Positions 51,538 to 60,605 of a DNA stretch of 64,000 nucleotides are shown piece after piece (the stretch's first letter is position 1; the number at the start of each line of letters is the position of its first letter). The stretch is taken from NCBI GenBank assembly GCA_949077035.1, contig CARUPR010000004.1:77367-141366 (forward strand), read 5' to 3'. Under the pieces are notes generated by a model. The model was not told where the DNA came from. It made no database searches and was given only the letters and a program-made list of their open reading frames with translations. A program made the translations under genes and the position numbers. The DNA is from an uncultured Eubacteriales bacterium. GTDB taxonomy: Bacteria; Bacillota; Clostridia; Christensenellales; UBA1242.

Positions 51538-51656
51538 GAAAATTTAAAATTGCTAATCAAATTAATGAACAAAAAAACAAATGAAAAATTTTTGTTTGTT
51601 GGCATGGTTTTAAATTAAAAATTATTATGATTCTGGCGATTTTTGCAGAATTGTGA

Positions 51657-51662
51657 TATAAT
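51657..51662 (+). promoter_or_regulatory. -10 element of the HAD gene
   Basis: TTTTTGCAGAATTGTGATATAAT is shortened here: TTGCAG, AATTGTGA, TATAAT. It resembles the right half of the repeated promoter module. Confidence 0.5.
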
Positions 51663-51678
51663 AAAATGGGAAAGATTT

Positions 51679-52317
51679 ATGGATAAAAATATATTTTTAT
51701 TTGATTTTGATAATACGTTGGTAGATTCTCTTGATATTTGGTATGATGTTTTTGACAGACAGACTTTTATTGAGTTTGGATTTGAGCCATTTGAAGATTT
51801 TAAAATCTACAGACAGGGTAAAAGTAATTTTGAAATAGCCCAAGCTTTTATCAAACTTAATAATCTAAATGTATCTGAAATGGAAGTGATAGAATGTTGG
51901 AACAGATATATGAAAGAATACTATTTAAATAAGATTCAAATGATAGAAGGTGCCAAAGAATTTTTATATAAATTAAAAATGAAAGGGAAGAAACTTGTCA
52001 TTGTTTCGGCAACCGAGAGTGACTTATTGAAAGTTGCATTAAAGCATTTTGATATCGACATATTTGATAATATATTTACAGAAACAAATATTGGTTACCC
52101 AAAGCATAGCCCATTATTTTATAAAACTTGTTTAGAAAAATTGGGGACAGATGTTGATAATGTTGTCCTTTTTGAAGATTCTTTTGTTTCTATTAAAAGT
52201 GCGGTGGAAACGGGGATTGAAAGCATAGCATTGGTGCATAAATACAACAAGTCGCATTTGGCAGAGCTTGAAAAAATGTGCAGTGATGTAATAAAAAACT
52301 ATAACAAGTTGGTTTGA
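51679..52317 (+). CDS. HAD-superfamily hydrolase
   Basis: A 212-residue HAD subfamily IA protein. Motif I FDFDNTLVDS with Asp9 and Asp11, a helical cap (~20-85), motif II Ser in VIVSATE, Lys in the KHSPLFYK segment, motif IV LFEDSFVSIKSA. Known: phosphoglycolate phosphatase- or beta-phosphoglucomutase-like small-molecule phosphatases; the substrate is unknown. GGGAAAG before ATG. Confidence 0.9.
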   Translation: MDKNIFLFDFDNTLVDSLDIWYDVFDRQTFIEFGFEPFEDFKIYRQGKSNFEIAQAFIKLNNLNVSEMEVIECWNRYMKEYYLNKIQMIEGAKEFLYKLKMKGKKLVIVSATESDLLKVALKHFDIDIFDNIFTETNIGYPKHSPLFYKTCLEKLGTDVDNVVLFEDSFVSIKSAVETGIESIALVHKYNKSHLAELEKMCSDVIKNYNKLV

Positions 52318-52510
52318 TTTTAATAAAAGAAAAAAATTGACCTAAATTTTAATAAGGCAGTTTTTGTTTTGATAAGAGGGGATATTCAAAGATGTTAGAT
52401 TTGGATTTGACATAACAAAAGTTGATTGTAAAAAAGTATAGGATATTGATATTAGATTATTTGTTTTTAAGATAAAAATAAATATAACCATGGAGGAGTT
52501 TGACAAAACG

Positions 52511-53389
52511 ATGCTTACAAAAGAAATAAATGTCAGAGATATTATTGTAAAATCCAATTTGCCTGCCTGCGACTATGCTGCCAATCCTTATACAGGTTGT
52601 GCCCATGCTTGCAAATATTGTTATGCCTCTTTTATGAAGAGGTTTAGCGGTCATGATGAGCAATGGGGGACTTTTGTTGATATAAAAAACTGGGGAGAAA
52701 TTAAAAATCCTGATAAATATATTGGAAAGGAAATTTTTTTAGGCTCTGTCACAGACCCATATCAGCCGGCTGAAGAAAGCTATCAAAGGACACGCCGCTT
52801 GCTTAAAGAGTTGCAGGGCAGAGATATTGCCCTTTCTATTGCTACCAAAAGTGACCTGATTGTCCGCGATTTGGATTTGATAAAAACCTTTCCAAGTGCA
52901 AAGGTTTCCTTTTCGGTAAACACACTTGATGAAGCCTTTAAAAGTGATATGGATTGTTCGGTCAGCATTGAGAGAAAGCTTGAAGCAATGAAAAAATTTC
53001 ATGATGCAGGTGTCAAAACTGTTTGTTTTGTTTCGCCAATCTTTCCAGAAATAACCGATTGCAGGGCAATTATCACCAGAGTGAAAGATATATGTGATAT
53101 GGTCTGGCTTGAAAACTTGAATTTACGTGGAGAATATAAACCTGTCATTATGAGATATATTGCCAAGAAGTATCCGCAGCATTTAAAGCTTTATAATCAA
53201 ATTTACAATAGGGAAGATAAAACATATTGGTTTAACCTAAACAATGAAATGACCCAGTTTTGCGAAAAAGATGGGCTAAAATATCTTTCTTGGGATGAAT
53301 ATAAGGATGCAAAATTTGATAGTGTGCCGGTGGTTGTCAACTTTTTTTATCATGCACAAATTAAAAAATCGGCAAAAAAATGTGATTAG
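52511..53389 (+). CDS. SPL-family radical SAM protein
   Basis: A 292-residue protein; ATG 52511 gives the family start MLTKEINVRDIIVKSNLP, although GGAGGAG is 12 bases away and ATG 52490 remains possible. CAHACKYC (Cys30, 34, 37) is the [4Fe-4S] CxxxCxxC motif. PYTGC, GSVTDPYQPAE and IATKSDLIVRD are typical of spore-photoproduct-lyase-like Rv2578c-type proteins. Known: reductive SAM cleavage; true SP lyase needs a Cys near the C-terminus, which is not clearly present. Confidence 0.9.
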   Translation: MLTKEINVRDIIVKSNLPACDYAANPYTGCAHACKYCYASFMKRFSGHDEQWGTFVDIKNWGEIKNPDKYIGKEIFLGSVTDPYQPAEESYQRTRRLLKELQGRDIALSIATKSDLIVRDLDLIKTFPSAKVSFSVNTLDEAFKSDMDCSVSIERKLEAMKKFHDAGVKTVCFVSPIFPEITDCRAIITRVKDICDMVWLENLNLRGEYKPVIMRYIAKKYPQHLKLYNQIYNREDKTYWFNLNNEMTQFCEKDGLKYLSWDEYKDAKFDSVPVVVNFFYHAQIKKSAKKCD

Positions 53390-53522
53390 GATTGATTGAA
53401 AGAAAAATTATTAATAAAATTTATTTTAATTAAAAACTTTTTATTAAACAATTTAAAATAAAACAATTTAATAAAAACATTTAAAATAAAACATTTAAAA
53501 AAATTAATAAAAACTTATTTTT

Positions 53523-53560
53523 GGTTGAATTGGCTTTTTTTAGCCCTTTCAACCTTTTTT
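53523..53560 (+). terminator. Terminator in the gap before the XRE regulator
   Basis: GGTTGAA / TTCAACC plus inner GGC / GCC, followed by TTTTTT. The remainder of the gap 53390-53701 is nearly pure A/T (imperfect TTTAAAATAAAACA repeats) with no gene. Confidence 0.7.
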
Positions 53561-53701
53561 ATTTAAATTTAACCAAATTTTTAAAATTTTAGCGATTTTT
53601 AGTCAATTTTTATCAAAATTATATTAAATTTTAATCAAACTCTACGGATAGTAGGTGTAATTTTGGCTATTTTTGTGATAAAATAGGTTTAGGAGTAAGA
53701 A

Positions 53702-54313
53702 ATGGATTTATCAAAAACAGGGAATTTTATTTCAGAAAAAAGAAAGGAAAAAGGTTATACTCAGTCAAAACTTGCACAGGAATTAGGAGTGAGTGAAAAG
53801 ACAATTTCTAAGTGGGAATGTGGAAAGGGCTTTCCTGATACCACTTTGATATTGCCCCTTTGCGATGTTTTGGGAATCTCTGCAAATGAGCTTTTAAGTG
53901 CAAAAGACTTGGCAGGTGAGGAATATAAAAGGCAGGCCGAACAAAACTTGATTGTTTTAAAGGGGCAGCAGGTGGAAGCAAACAGAAATTTTTTGGTCTT
54001 AGAATGGGTGATTGGCTATCTTTCAACATTATCATTTTTGGTTATGGTTTTTACCGCATCTTTTCTGGTTGAGAAATTGGCATGGCAAATTGTATTGATT
54101 GTGTTTGGTTTTATAAATTTCTTTGTTGGAATAATTGTTGCAATGAAGATTGAAAGAAAGGTGGGTTTTTATGAATGTGAACATTGTCACAATAAATATG
54201 TCCCTTCCTTTAAATCCTTTTTCTTTTCTATGCATTCGGGCAGAACAAGATATTTAAAATGTCCAAAATGTGGCAAATATAGTTGGAATAAAAAAAGAGC
54301 GAGTGAAGAATAG
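53702..54313 (+). CDS. XRE-type regulator with membrane helices and a zinc-ribbon-like tail
   Basis: A 203-residue protein. Residues 6-60 are a Cro/C1 helix-turn-helix (YTQSKLAQELGVSEKTISKW). Two membrane helices lie near 103-122 and 128-149. The C-terminus has two CxxC pairs (CEHCHN, CPKCGK) like a zinc ribbon. Known: such membrane-tethered XRE proteins occur in Clostridia and Bacilli; the signal is unknown. Possibly senses a state at the membrane and binds DNA. GGAG before ATG. Confidence 0.88.
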   Translation: MDLSKTGNFISEKRKEKGYTQSKLAQELGVSEKTISKWECGKGFPDTTLILPLCDVLGISANELLSAKDLAGEEYKRQAEQNLIVLKGQQVEANRNFLVLEWVIGYLSTLSFLVMVFTASFLVEKLAWQIVLIVFGFINFFVGIIVAMKIERKVGFYECEHCHNKYVPSFKSFFFSMHSGRTRYLKCPKCGKYSWNKKRASEE

Positions 54314-54358
54314 AGAATTTCTATTAAACACTTTCTCTTTTTTTTCATATTCATTATT

Positions 54359-55234
54359 ATGAAAAACTTTTTTATTTGCGATTGTCATAATGACTTTTTG
54401 ACAGAACTTGATGAAGAGAATATAGCTGATTATGTTTGCCATTGCAAGAGGGAGAATGTCAAAGTTTTATCCTCTTCTTTTTGGAGTAGCAAGATGAATA
54501 AGCCATATATTTTAAGTCAGCTTGGCAGGCGGGCAGATTTGCTTAAAAATTGCTGCCCCGACTATCTTTTTCATATTGAAGATTTATGGTGGATTGAAAG
54601 TGAGAGAGATTTGAAAAAGCTTTTAAAAATACATCCATTTTCATGCTCGCTTACATGGAATGACGACAACTCTCTGGCGGGAGGGGCTTTGGGAAGCTTA
54701 GGGCTTACAAAGTGGGGGCAAAAGTGCACCGATAAACATTTGGAAAGGGGAATAATCATCGACACCGCTCATTTAAACAGAAAAAGTTTTTATCAGGTGG
54801 CAAATATCATTAAAAGCAATATTTATTGTTCGCATACAGGCTTCTATGGCATGAAGCATCATAAAAGAAATTTAACAGATAAGCAAATTGATTTCATAGT
54901 CAATTCCAATGGTTTCATTGGTATGTATTTTTACCATAAAGCTTTAAAAGTCAAAGAAAGCTTTTCTATTTCTGACATTGTAAAAAATCTTAAATATTTT
55001 ACCGCTCGTTGGGGATATGATAACATTGGCATAGGCAGTGATTTTTATGGGATAGAGGTCTATCCTGAAGGGCTTTGTGATTATTCTGATTTTGATAAAC
55101 TTTATTCAGCATTAAAATATGAAGGGCTGTCGCAGACTCAAATTGAAAAAATATTCTATAAAAACTTTATCGATTTTTTGGAAAGAGTGGATAAGAATAT
55201 GTTAAGTGGAAGAAGGAAGAGAAATGAAGATTGA
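54359..55234 (+). CDS. Peptidase M19 (membrane dipeptidase) family protein
   Basis: A 291-residue TIM-barrel metallopeptidase. FICDCHNDFL at the start gives His10 and Asp12 as metal ligands; IIIDTAHLN and IYCSHTGFYG give the His pair, and DNIGIGSDFYG the final Asp motif, as in the M19 family. Known: zinc dipeptidases, also acting on D-amino-acid dipeptides. No ribosome site precedes ATG, but homology starts right here. It overlaps the M14 gene by 11 bases. Confidence 0.85.
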   Translation: MKNFFICDCHNDFLTELDEENIADYVCHCKRENVKVLSSSFWSSKMNKPYILSQLGRRADLLKNCCPDYLFHIEDLWWIESERDLKKLLKIHPFSCSLTWNDDNSLAGGALGSLGLTKWGQKCTDKHLERGIIIDTAHLNRKSFYQVANIIKSNIYCSHTGFYGMKHHKRNLTDKQIDFIVNSNGFIGMYFYHKALKVKESFSISDIVKNLKYFTARWGYDNIGIGSDFYGIEVYPEGLCDYSDFDKLYSALKYEGLSQTQIEKIFYKNFIDFLERVDKNMLSGRRKRNED

Positions 55235-56093
55235 AGAATTTGAAAATTTTTTGAAAGATGTGGGCGACTATTATGATATTAAGGTGATAGGGCATTCGGT
55301 GACAGGTCAAAATATCTATGCAGTCAATAAGGTTTTTGATAAAGATTTCAAGTGGGTGCTTTTGACTGCGGGTATTCATGCAAGAGAGCATCTTTCAACC
55401 GATTTGCTATGTCGATTTATTGGCGACAGCAAGGGCAAAAAATTGAATTATAATATCTCATTTATTCCGCTTATAAATCCTGACGGGGTGCGGTTGTGTT
55501 GTGACGGGCTTCGGGGCTTAAGAAAAAATGAACAAGAAAAATTGAAAGCCATAAATGGAAGCGATGACTTTTCTCTTTATAAAGCAAACTTTAATGGTGT
55601 TGATTTAAATAATAATTGGGATGCGGGTTGGAATAATAAGTTTTCAAGCGTAAGCAAACCATCTTCTCAAGGTTTTTATGGCAATGAACCCATGTCTGAG
55701 CCAGAAGTTAAAGCGGTGGCAAATTGGGCAAAAAAGCTCAATCTCTTTTTGACATTAAATTATCATCTTAAGGGAGAGGAAATTTATTTTGATTATTTTC
55801 AAGATGACAAAACTTTGCTTAGAGATTTTTTGATTGCATCCATATTTGCAGATGATAATGGATATAAAATCAAATCCACACAGGCTATAAGCAGTGGTGG
55901 GTTTAAAGATTGGTGTGTGAAAGTTTTGAAAATTCCTTCGCTTACCATAGAGGTGGGTGATGATAGTTTTTCTCATCCTTATCCTAAGTCGCAACTTGAA
56001 AATATATATCAAAAAAACATAAATGTTTTTGATAATATTCAGTGCGCTCTTAAAATATTTAATAAATTTGAAGGAACTCTTGATATAAAATAA
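55224..56093 (+). CDS. Peptidase M14 family zinc carboxypeptidase
   Basis: A 289-residue protein; GGAAGAAGGAAGAG before ATG 55224 (ATG 55206 is less likely). Zinc ligands His52 and Glu55 in HAREH, the third His in LNYHLKGEE. FIPLINPDGV and NGVDLNNNWD are M14 signatures, and the catalytic Glu lies in LTIEVGDDSF. No signal peptide, so cytoplasmic. Known: in Firmicutes such proteins include gamma-D-glutamyl-diaminopimelate peptidases. With the overlapping M19 gene this suggests a two-step breakdown of murein peptides, which is inference. Confidence 0.88.
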   Translation: MKIEEFENFLKDVGDYYDIKVIGHSVTGQNIYAVNKVFDKDFKWVLLTAGIHAREHLSTDLLCRFIGDSKGKKLNYNISFIPLINPDGVRLCCDGLRGLRKNEQEKLKAINGSDDFSLYKANFNGVDLNNNWDAGWNNKFSSVSKPSSQGFYGNEPMSEPEVKAVANWAKKLNLFLTLNYHLKGEEIYFDYFQDDKTLLRDFLIASIFADDNGYKIKSTQAISSGGFKDWCVKVLKIPSLTIEVGDDSFSHPYPKSQLENIYQKNINVFDNIQCALKIFNKFEGTLDIK

Positions 56094-56125
56094 AATTGAA
56101 GGAACTCTTGATATAAAATAAAATT
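56070..56125 (+). repeat. 28-bp tandem duplication across the M14 stop codon
   Basis: The unit starting GAAGGAACTCTTGATATAAA at 56070 is repeated exactly at 56098; the first copy holds the stop codon, so the protein is unaffected. Confidence 0.85.
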
Positions 56126-56201
56126 GAAAGTGCTTTTAAAATTTAATAATTTTGAATGTGTTTTTAAATATAATAAATTTGTAGGTTTTGATTAAAACAA
56201 A

Positions 56202-56864
56202 TTATTCCATAACTATGTGGCTTTCTTTCTTTTGTTTTTCGTTTAAAGTTTTTTCATTTTTATTTTTATCATCTTCGCTTGTCAAAGAAGAAAGGCAGTC
56301 GTTTCGCTCTTGAAGCAATTTATCAAGAGTGAGTCCTTTTTGCATACATATTTCTTTTGCAACATAAAAGGTGGCTTTTGCATCATCACAACTTCTATGA
56401 AAGGTGAGGTTTGGTGCATCAATTTCAAGTTGAGCCAAAATATTTTTAAGCGATTCAACATGAGGCCTTTTATAAATTATTTGAAACATCTTTTGTGTGT
56501 CATAAGCTTTTATATTAAACTTTGGCAGGTTATATCTTTTGCAGGCATATTCAAGAAAGAAGAGGTCACTTCTCACACTGTGACCTAATAGAATATATTT
56601 TTTATCCTCTAAAAGATTTTTTATTTCATCATAAAACTCTGCAAAATTGTTTTGTTTATAAAAAAGCTCTTCTGGATAGGCAAGCTCAATTTTCGGTCTT
56701 TTGCCAGAAGGTGACAAGATAAATTTGTTTTCAGGATTGATAAGAATATCTTTTGTGGTGACTATATGCATATTTTCGTCAACCAGGCAATAACCAATTG
56801 AGCAGATATTATAACCGTTGCAACATTCTATATCAAAGAAAAGATATTTTCCTTTTTTGTTCAT
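56202..56864 (-). CDS. DnaQ-like DEDDh 3'-5' exonuclease
   Basis: A 220-residue protein. Exo I is FFDIECCNGYN (Asp, Glu), Exo II in LLGHSVRSDLFFLEY (Asp) and Exo III HRSCDDAKAT (His, Asp). Known: the fold of the proofreading subunit of DNA polymerase III and of RNase T-like enzymes; substrate cannot be told. The C-terminal ~30 residues are Lys/Glu-rich. Its start lies 272 bases from the divergent degV gene. Confidence 0.9.
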   Translation of the reverse strand: MNKKGKYLFFDIECCNGYNICSIGYCLVDENMHIVTTKDILINPENKFILSPSGKRPKIELAYPEELFYKQNNFAEFYDEIKNLLEDKKYILLGHSVRSDLFFLEYACKRYNLPKFNIKAYDTQKMFQIIYKRPHVESLKNILAQLEIDAPNLTFHRSCDDAKATFYVAKEICMQKGLTLDKLLQERNDCLSSLTSEDDKNKNEKTLNEKQKKESHIVME

Positions 56865-57135
56865 ATTTTATATTTTAAAATAAAGTTGAAAAAATGTCAA
56901 AAATATTTTATGGTTTTGATTAAAAGACTTTTAAAATCCTCTTTTAATGTAAAAAAAAGATGAAAACAGATAATATAAAACATTTTTTTAAGAAAATTAT
57001 ACCTATTTTTCAAGTTTTATTTTATTTTCATCGTTTTTTGTTTTCAAATCTTTTAAAATAATGTATAATATCTTAAAATGGAAAAAAATATGTAAATAAT
57101 CATTTTAATAAATATCTTTTTTAGGAGGCAATAAG

Positions 57136-57960
57136 ATGTTAAGATTATTAGTAGACAGCGGAAGCAGTATTAAAGAAGAAGAGGCAGAATATTATAATAT
57201 CGAGCTTATCCCGCTTAAAATTCTTTTGGGTGAAACTGAATATGAAGATGGTGTAAATTTGCCAATGGATGAATTTTATCACAAGCTTATTGATGAAAAA
57301 ATCTTCCCTAAAACTTCACTTCCAAATTTAGCTGACCTTGAAGAAAAAATTAGTGGTTATACAAATCAGGGCGATGATGTGATTATTCTTACCATTTCTT
57401 CAGAAATTTCAGGAACTTTCAATGCAATTAAAATGCTTTTTGAAGATAATAAAAAAGTTAAGATTTTAGATTCTCGTTGTGCGGTTGGCGGTATGCGTCT
57501 TATCGTTGATGAAATCAATAGAAATCGTGATAAGTCAATTGCTGAGATTGAAGAAATTGTAAATCAATTAATTCCTCGCATTAAAATCATGGCAATTCCA
57601 GAAACTTTGGAATATCTTTTTAGAGGTGGCAGACTTTCAAAGAAAGAATGGATTTTGGGAAGTATCTTAAAAATAAAACCTATCATCGGTTTTATTGAAG
57701 GCAAAGTAAAAGTTATTACCAAAAAAATTGGTCTTAAAATGGGTATGCAATATATGGCAAATGCACTTAAAGATTTTGAGTGCGATGAAAACCATGAAAT
57801 TATTGCATCTTACACCTATCAAAAGAATAATCTTGAAAAACTTATCGAAATGACCGATGAAAAATATCATAAACAAATTCGTGTTTATGACAACCTTGAC
57901 CCAGCAATTGCCTGTCATTGGGGACCAAATGCATTTGGATATGTTTTTGTTGGAAAATAA
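57136..57960 (+). CDS. DegV family protein
   Basis: A 274-residue protein. N-terminal LLVDSGSSIKEEEAEYYNIE and TSLPNLADLEE, then ILTISSEISGTFNA (the fatty-acyl-binding Ser loop) and IPETLEYLFRGGRLSKKEW are family signatures. Known: DegV proteins such as FakB bind fatty acids, and in many Firmicutes present them to the kinase FakA. Which ligand is bound here is unknown; no fakA is near. AGGAGG before ATG, terminator after the stop. Confidence 0.94.
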   Translation: MLRLLVDSGSSIKEEEAEYYNIELIPLKILLGETEYEDGVNLPMDEFYHKLIDEKIFPKTSLPNLADLEEKISGYTNQGDDVIILTISSEISGTFNAIKMLFEDNKKVKILDSRCAVGGMRLIVDEINRNRDKSIAEIEEIVNQLIPRIKIMAIPETLEYLFRGGRLSKKEWILGSILKIKPIIGFIEGKVKVITKKIGLKMGMQYMANALKDFECDENHEIIASYTYQKNNLEKLIEMTDEKYHKQIRVYDNLDPAIACHWGPNAFGYVFVGK

Positions 57961-57994
57961 AATTTTATGTGATTGACATAATTGAATGTTTCAG

Positions 57995-58025
57995 AAAGAG
58001 GTTTATATTTAAACCTCTTTTTTTA
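57995..58025 (+). terminator. Rho-independent terminator of the DegV gene
   Basis: Perfect 11-bp stem AAAGAGGTTTA / TAAACCTCTTT, loop TATT, T run. Confidence 0.85.
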
Positions 58026-58103
58026 AAGTATTTTGATACGAATTCGCATCAACAGACAAAACTGAATTTCTATATTGTATAATCTTAAATTGAGGTGAAA
58101 AAT

Positions 58104-58325
58104 ATGAAAAGTCAGTTTAAATATAAGATAAATTCAAAGCTTATCAAAGCATTTATAAATGAAAATAGATTGACGGTGAACCAGTTTTGCCATTTGTGCG
58201 ATATTGGCAAATCCTCTTATTACAATCTGATGAAAAGTAATTTTAAAATTAGTTATGTTGTGTTTTTAAAGGTGATGAAAGTTATGCACATTGAAGAGCA
58301 TAAGTTGTTGATTAAAAAAATTTAG
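58104..58325 (+). CDS. Small XRE-type helix-turn-helix protein
   Basis: A 73-residue protein; TGAGGTGAAAAAT before ATG 58104. Nearly the whole length is one helix-turn-helix domain (LTVNQFCHLCDIGKSSYYNL, then FLKVMKVMHIEEHKLL). Known: phage-repressor-like DNA-binding proteins. No dimerisation domain beyond it. No phage genes are adjacent, so its target is unknown. Confidence 0.75.
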   Translation: MKSQFKYKINSKLIKAFINENRLTVNQFCHLCDIGKSSYYNLMKSNFKISYVVFLKVMKVMHIEEHKLLIKKI

Positions 58326-58423
58326 TGATTGGTAAGTTTTTTAGTTTAATTTTTAGTAAATATTTTGTTATGGTTTTTTAGCAATAAAACCTTTTCCATT
58401 TTTTATTTGTCAGGTGTGCTAAA

Positions 58424-58450
58424 AAAAAGTCATCTGAAAAATGACTTTTT
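58424..58450. terminator. Terminator of the RluA gene, bidirectional
   Basis: AAAAAGTCAT / ATGACTTTTT with a 7-base loop; A/T runs on both sides. Confidence 0.8.
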
Positions 58451-58469
58451 GATAGTTGAATTAAAGCTA

Positions 58470-59306
58470 TTAATTTTTTACCCAGTTTGGAAGAGATTTA
58501 AATGACCTTCCATTTAGATATTCGAGGGGTTGAAGCAGATTTTGAAACTGGATAAAATAGGCATGAAGGCGTTGTTTATTTTCCTTAAATCTTTTGTTAT
58601 CTTCATTTTTGCCATATTTTCCATCGCCTATAATTGGATGATTTAAAAAGGCGAGAGAGGCCCTTATTTGGTGAGTTTTTCCTGTATGAAGGGTGCATTC
58701 AACAAGGCTTGAAAAATTTGAAGTTTTTATTGTGTTGAAAGTTGTTGAAATGGCGGCCGAATTTGGCATCTTTTTTGTGTAAATTTTTACTCTACTTTCT
58801 TTTGCGTCCTTTACCAAAAAGGCATCAAACTTATAGTTTTTAAAATTAGTTGAGCCAACCACTTCGGCATAATATTTTTTTGTAATTGTCCTTTCCTTAA
58901 AAGCATCAAGCAGCACCTTTTGGCTTTTGGCATTTTTGGCAAGAATTGTAAGGCCTGTCGTGTTTCTATCAAGTCGATGGACGGGAAGGGCATTGAAAAT
59001 TTTGGCAAGGCCATCATTTCCCTCAATCTCAATTCCAAAGGGTTTGTTTACAATAATCAGGTTTTCATCTTCAAAGGCTATATCAAATTTTTGGGGCGAG
59101 GGTGGGGAAGGTGACTTTGTTTGGTCATAAAAAATGGTGAGTTTGTCACCAATGCAAACAAAGCAGTCTTCTTTTATTTTCTCATCATTAAGGCGGACAT
59201 CTTTTTTCTTAAACATATTTAAAATTTGTCCATAAGAAAAACCAATTTTTTTAAGTTGTTCGCTTATCATGCAATCATTTTCAATTTCGATTATCTTTTT
59301 TTCCAT
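58470..59306 (-). CDS. RluA family pseudouridine synthase
   Basis: A 278-residue protein. Residues ~1-65 are an S4-like RNA-binding domain (GFSYGQILNMFKKKDVRLND), then FEDENLIIVNKPFGI and the active-site motif VHRLDRNTTGL with the catalytic Asp; the C-terminal THQIRASLAFLNHPIIGD is also diagnostic. Known: isomerises uridine to pseudouridine in 23S rRNA or tRNA; which site is not readable. Confidence 0.94.
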   Translation of the reverse strand: MEKKIIEIENDCMISEQLKKIGFSYGQILNMFKKKDVRLNDEKIKEDCFVCIGDKLTIFYDQTKSPSPPSPQKFDIAFEDENLIIVNKPFGIEIEGNDGLAKIFNALPVHRLDRNTTGLTILAKNAKSQKVLLDAFKERTITKKYYAEVVGSTNFKNYKFDAFLVKDAKESRVKIYTKKMPNSAAISTTFNTIKTSNFSSLVECTLHTGKTHQIRASLAFLNHPIIGDGKYGKNEDNKRFKENKQRLHAYFIQFQNLLQPLEYLNGRSFKSLPNWVKN

Positions 59307-59564
59307 GGTATTATTTTAACTTAAAATTTGAAATAAATCTATCGATTTTGAAATAAATTTAATGTTTAAGTCATATTTATTTAATTTTTTTAGTTTGGTT
59401 TGATTTTACAGGTGGCATAGGTTGATATATAAGTAAAGGTTGACAGGCAAAGATATTTTATAAAAATGGATATTAAATTAAAATATGGTTATTAAAAATT
59501 TATTTTTTATCTTTTTAATCATTTTGAAAGAGTTTTGAGAATAAAATACCTCTAGGAGAAAACT

Positions 59565-59816
59565 ATGTCAAATTTTATTCATTTAGAAGGTGAAGTTTTG
59601 CAAATCAAGGGGGCGACAAAGGTGGCTTCTTCTACACCAACTCAAGCTGTGGTTGAAATGGGTGGCAGTGCTATCATTTTGACTGGAAACAATATCGAAG
59701 TGAAGAAACTTAATCTTGAAGAGGGCGAGGTTGTCCTTCAAGGCAAATTTCAGCTTATCAAATTTTCAGAGAGTGCAGCCAGCAAAGGTTCTCTTTTGAA
59801 AAGAATTTTTAAATAG
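59565..59816 (+). CDS. yabP: Sporulation protein YabP
   Basis: An 83-residue beta-rich protein (LEGEVLQIKGATKVASST, then EVVLQGKFQLIKFSE), the normal YabP/YqfC size and pattern. Known: a mother-cell protein needed for spore formation, acting with YabQ. CTAGGAGAAAAC before ATG. Gene order yabP-yabQ-divIC position matches Bacillus. Confidence 0.88.
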   Translation: MSNFIHLEGEVLQIKGATKVASSTPTQAVVEMGGSAIILTGNNIEVKKLNLEEGEVVLQGKFQLIKFSESAASKGSLLKRIFK

Positions 59817-59890
59817 AAATTTTAGTTTATTTTATTGCAATAAAAAATTAAATTTTTTTTGCCAGAATGAATTTTTAAAAGGGGGTGCAA

Positions 59891-60244
59891 ATGCTTTATC
59901 CAACATTAAATCAACCTCTTATGTTTTTGCTTCTTATTATTGCAGGGCTTGCAAGCGGCGTGATTTTTGATATTTTAAACATGGTTGTGACCCTTCTTGG
60001 AAATGATAAATATTCTCATCATTTCTTTAATTTCTTGTCGGTGTTATTTTCTTTTGCACTGCTTTTTGTGATAAATTTAAAATTTAATTATGGTCAATTT
60101 AGGATTTATGTTTTAGCTATATTTATCGCAAGTTTTTTGTTGGAGCGACTTATTTCAAAAATTTTGTGGACAAAGCTTATAAAAAAATGTTATAGTATAT
60201 TCGGCAGGAAAAGACAAAAGGATGAACAGGGAGAAAGCAATTAA
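59891..60244 (+). CDS. yabQ: Spore cortex protein YabQ
   Basis: A 117-residue membrane protein with four helices (about 9-29, 45-65, 72-92 and 98-112) and a basic tail. QPLMFLLLIIAGLASGVIFD is typical of YabQ. Known: an integral membrane protein of the outer forespore membrane needed for cortex formation. ATG 59891 after AAAAGGGGG is chosen; GTG 59885 is possible. It overlaps the next gene by 23 bases. Confidence 0.88.
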   Translation: MLYPTLNQPLMFLLLIIAGLASGVIFDILNMVVTLLGNDKYSHHFFNFLSVLFSFALLFVINLKFNYGQFRIYVLAIFIASFLLERLISKILWTKLIKKCYSIFGRKRQKDEQGESN

Positions 60245-60464
60245 AATTTTTGTAACTATAATGCTTGTGATGGTGATTATGTTTGTAATCATCACCTCTA
60301 TCGTGCTTGAAATTAAGCGTAAAAAACTTGAAGAACTTGAAGACAAAAATGAAATAGTCAAACCCATCGAAAAGCCAGACAAGGATGAAGGTGATGTTTC
60401 AATAAAAGGGGAAGAGGGAGAAGCGAAAATTTTAATCAAAAAGAAGATAATAGATAAAAAATAA
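60222..60464 (+). CDS. Small single-pass membrane protein at the divIC position
   Basis: An 80-residue protein with one membrane helix (about 8-28) followed by a short charged coiled-coil (LEIKRKKLEELEDKNEIV). In Bacillus the gene after yabQ is divIC, a septum protein with the same topology but longer. Similarity is by position and layout only; the C-terminal part lacks a clear DivIC domain. It overlaps yabQ, so it is translationally coupled. Confidence 0.6.
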   Translation: MNREKAIKIFVTIMLVMVIMFVIITSIVLEIKRKKLEELEDKNEIVKPIEKPDKDEGDVSIKGEEGEAKILIKKKIIDKK

Positions 60465-60605
60465 AATATTTTCAAAAAAGTTTAAAAAACTTTAAAAAAA
60501 TTATTGACAATCGGTCAAATTTTTGATAATATATTGTTGCAAACTTTGGTTTGCGAGAATATAATGTTTTGAAGAGGGCAAAAAACAAGATAAGGTTTTA
60601 AGCTT

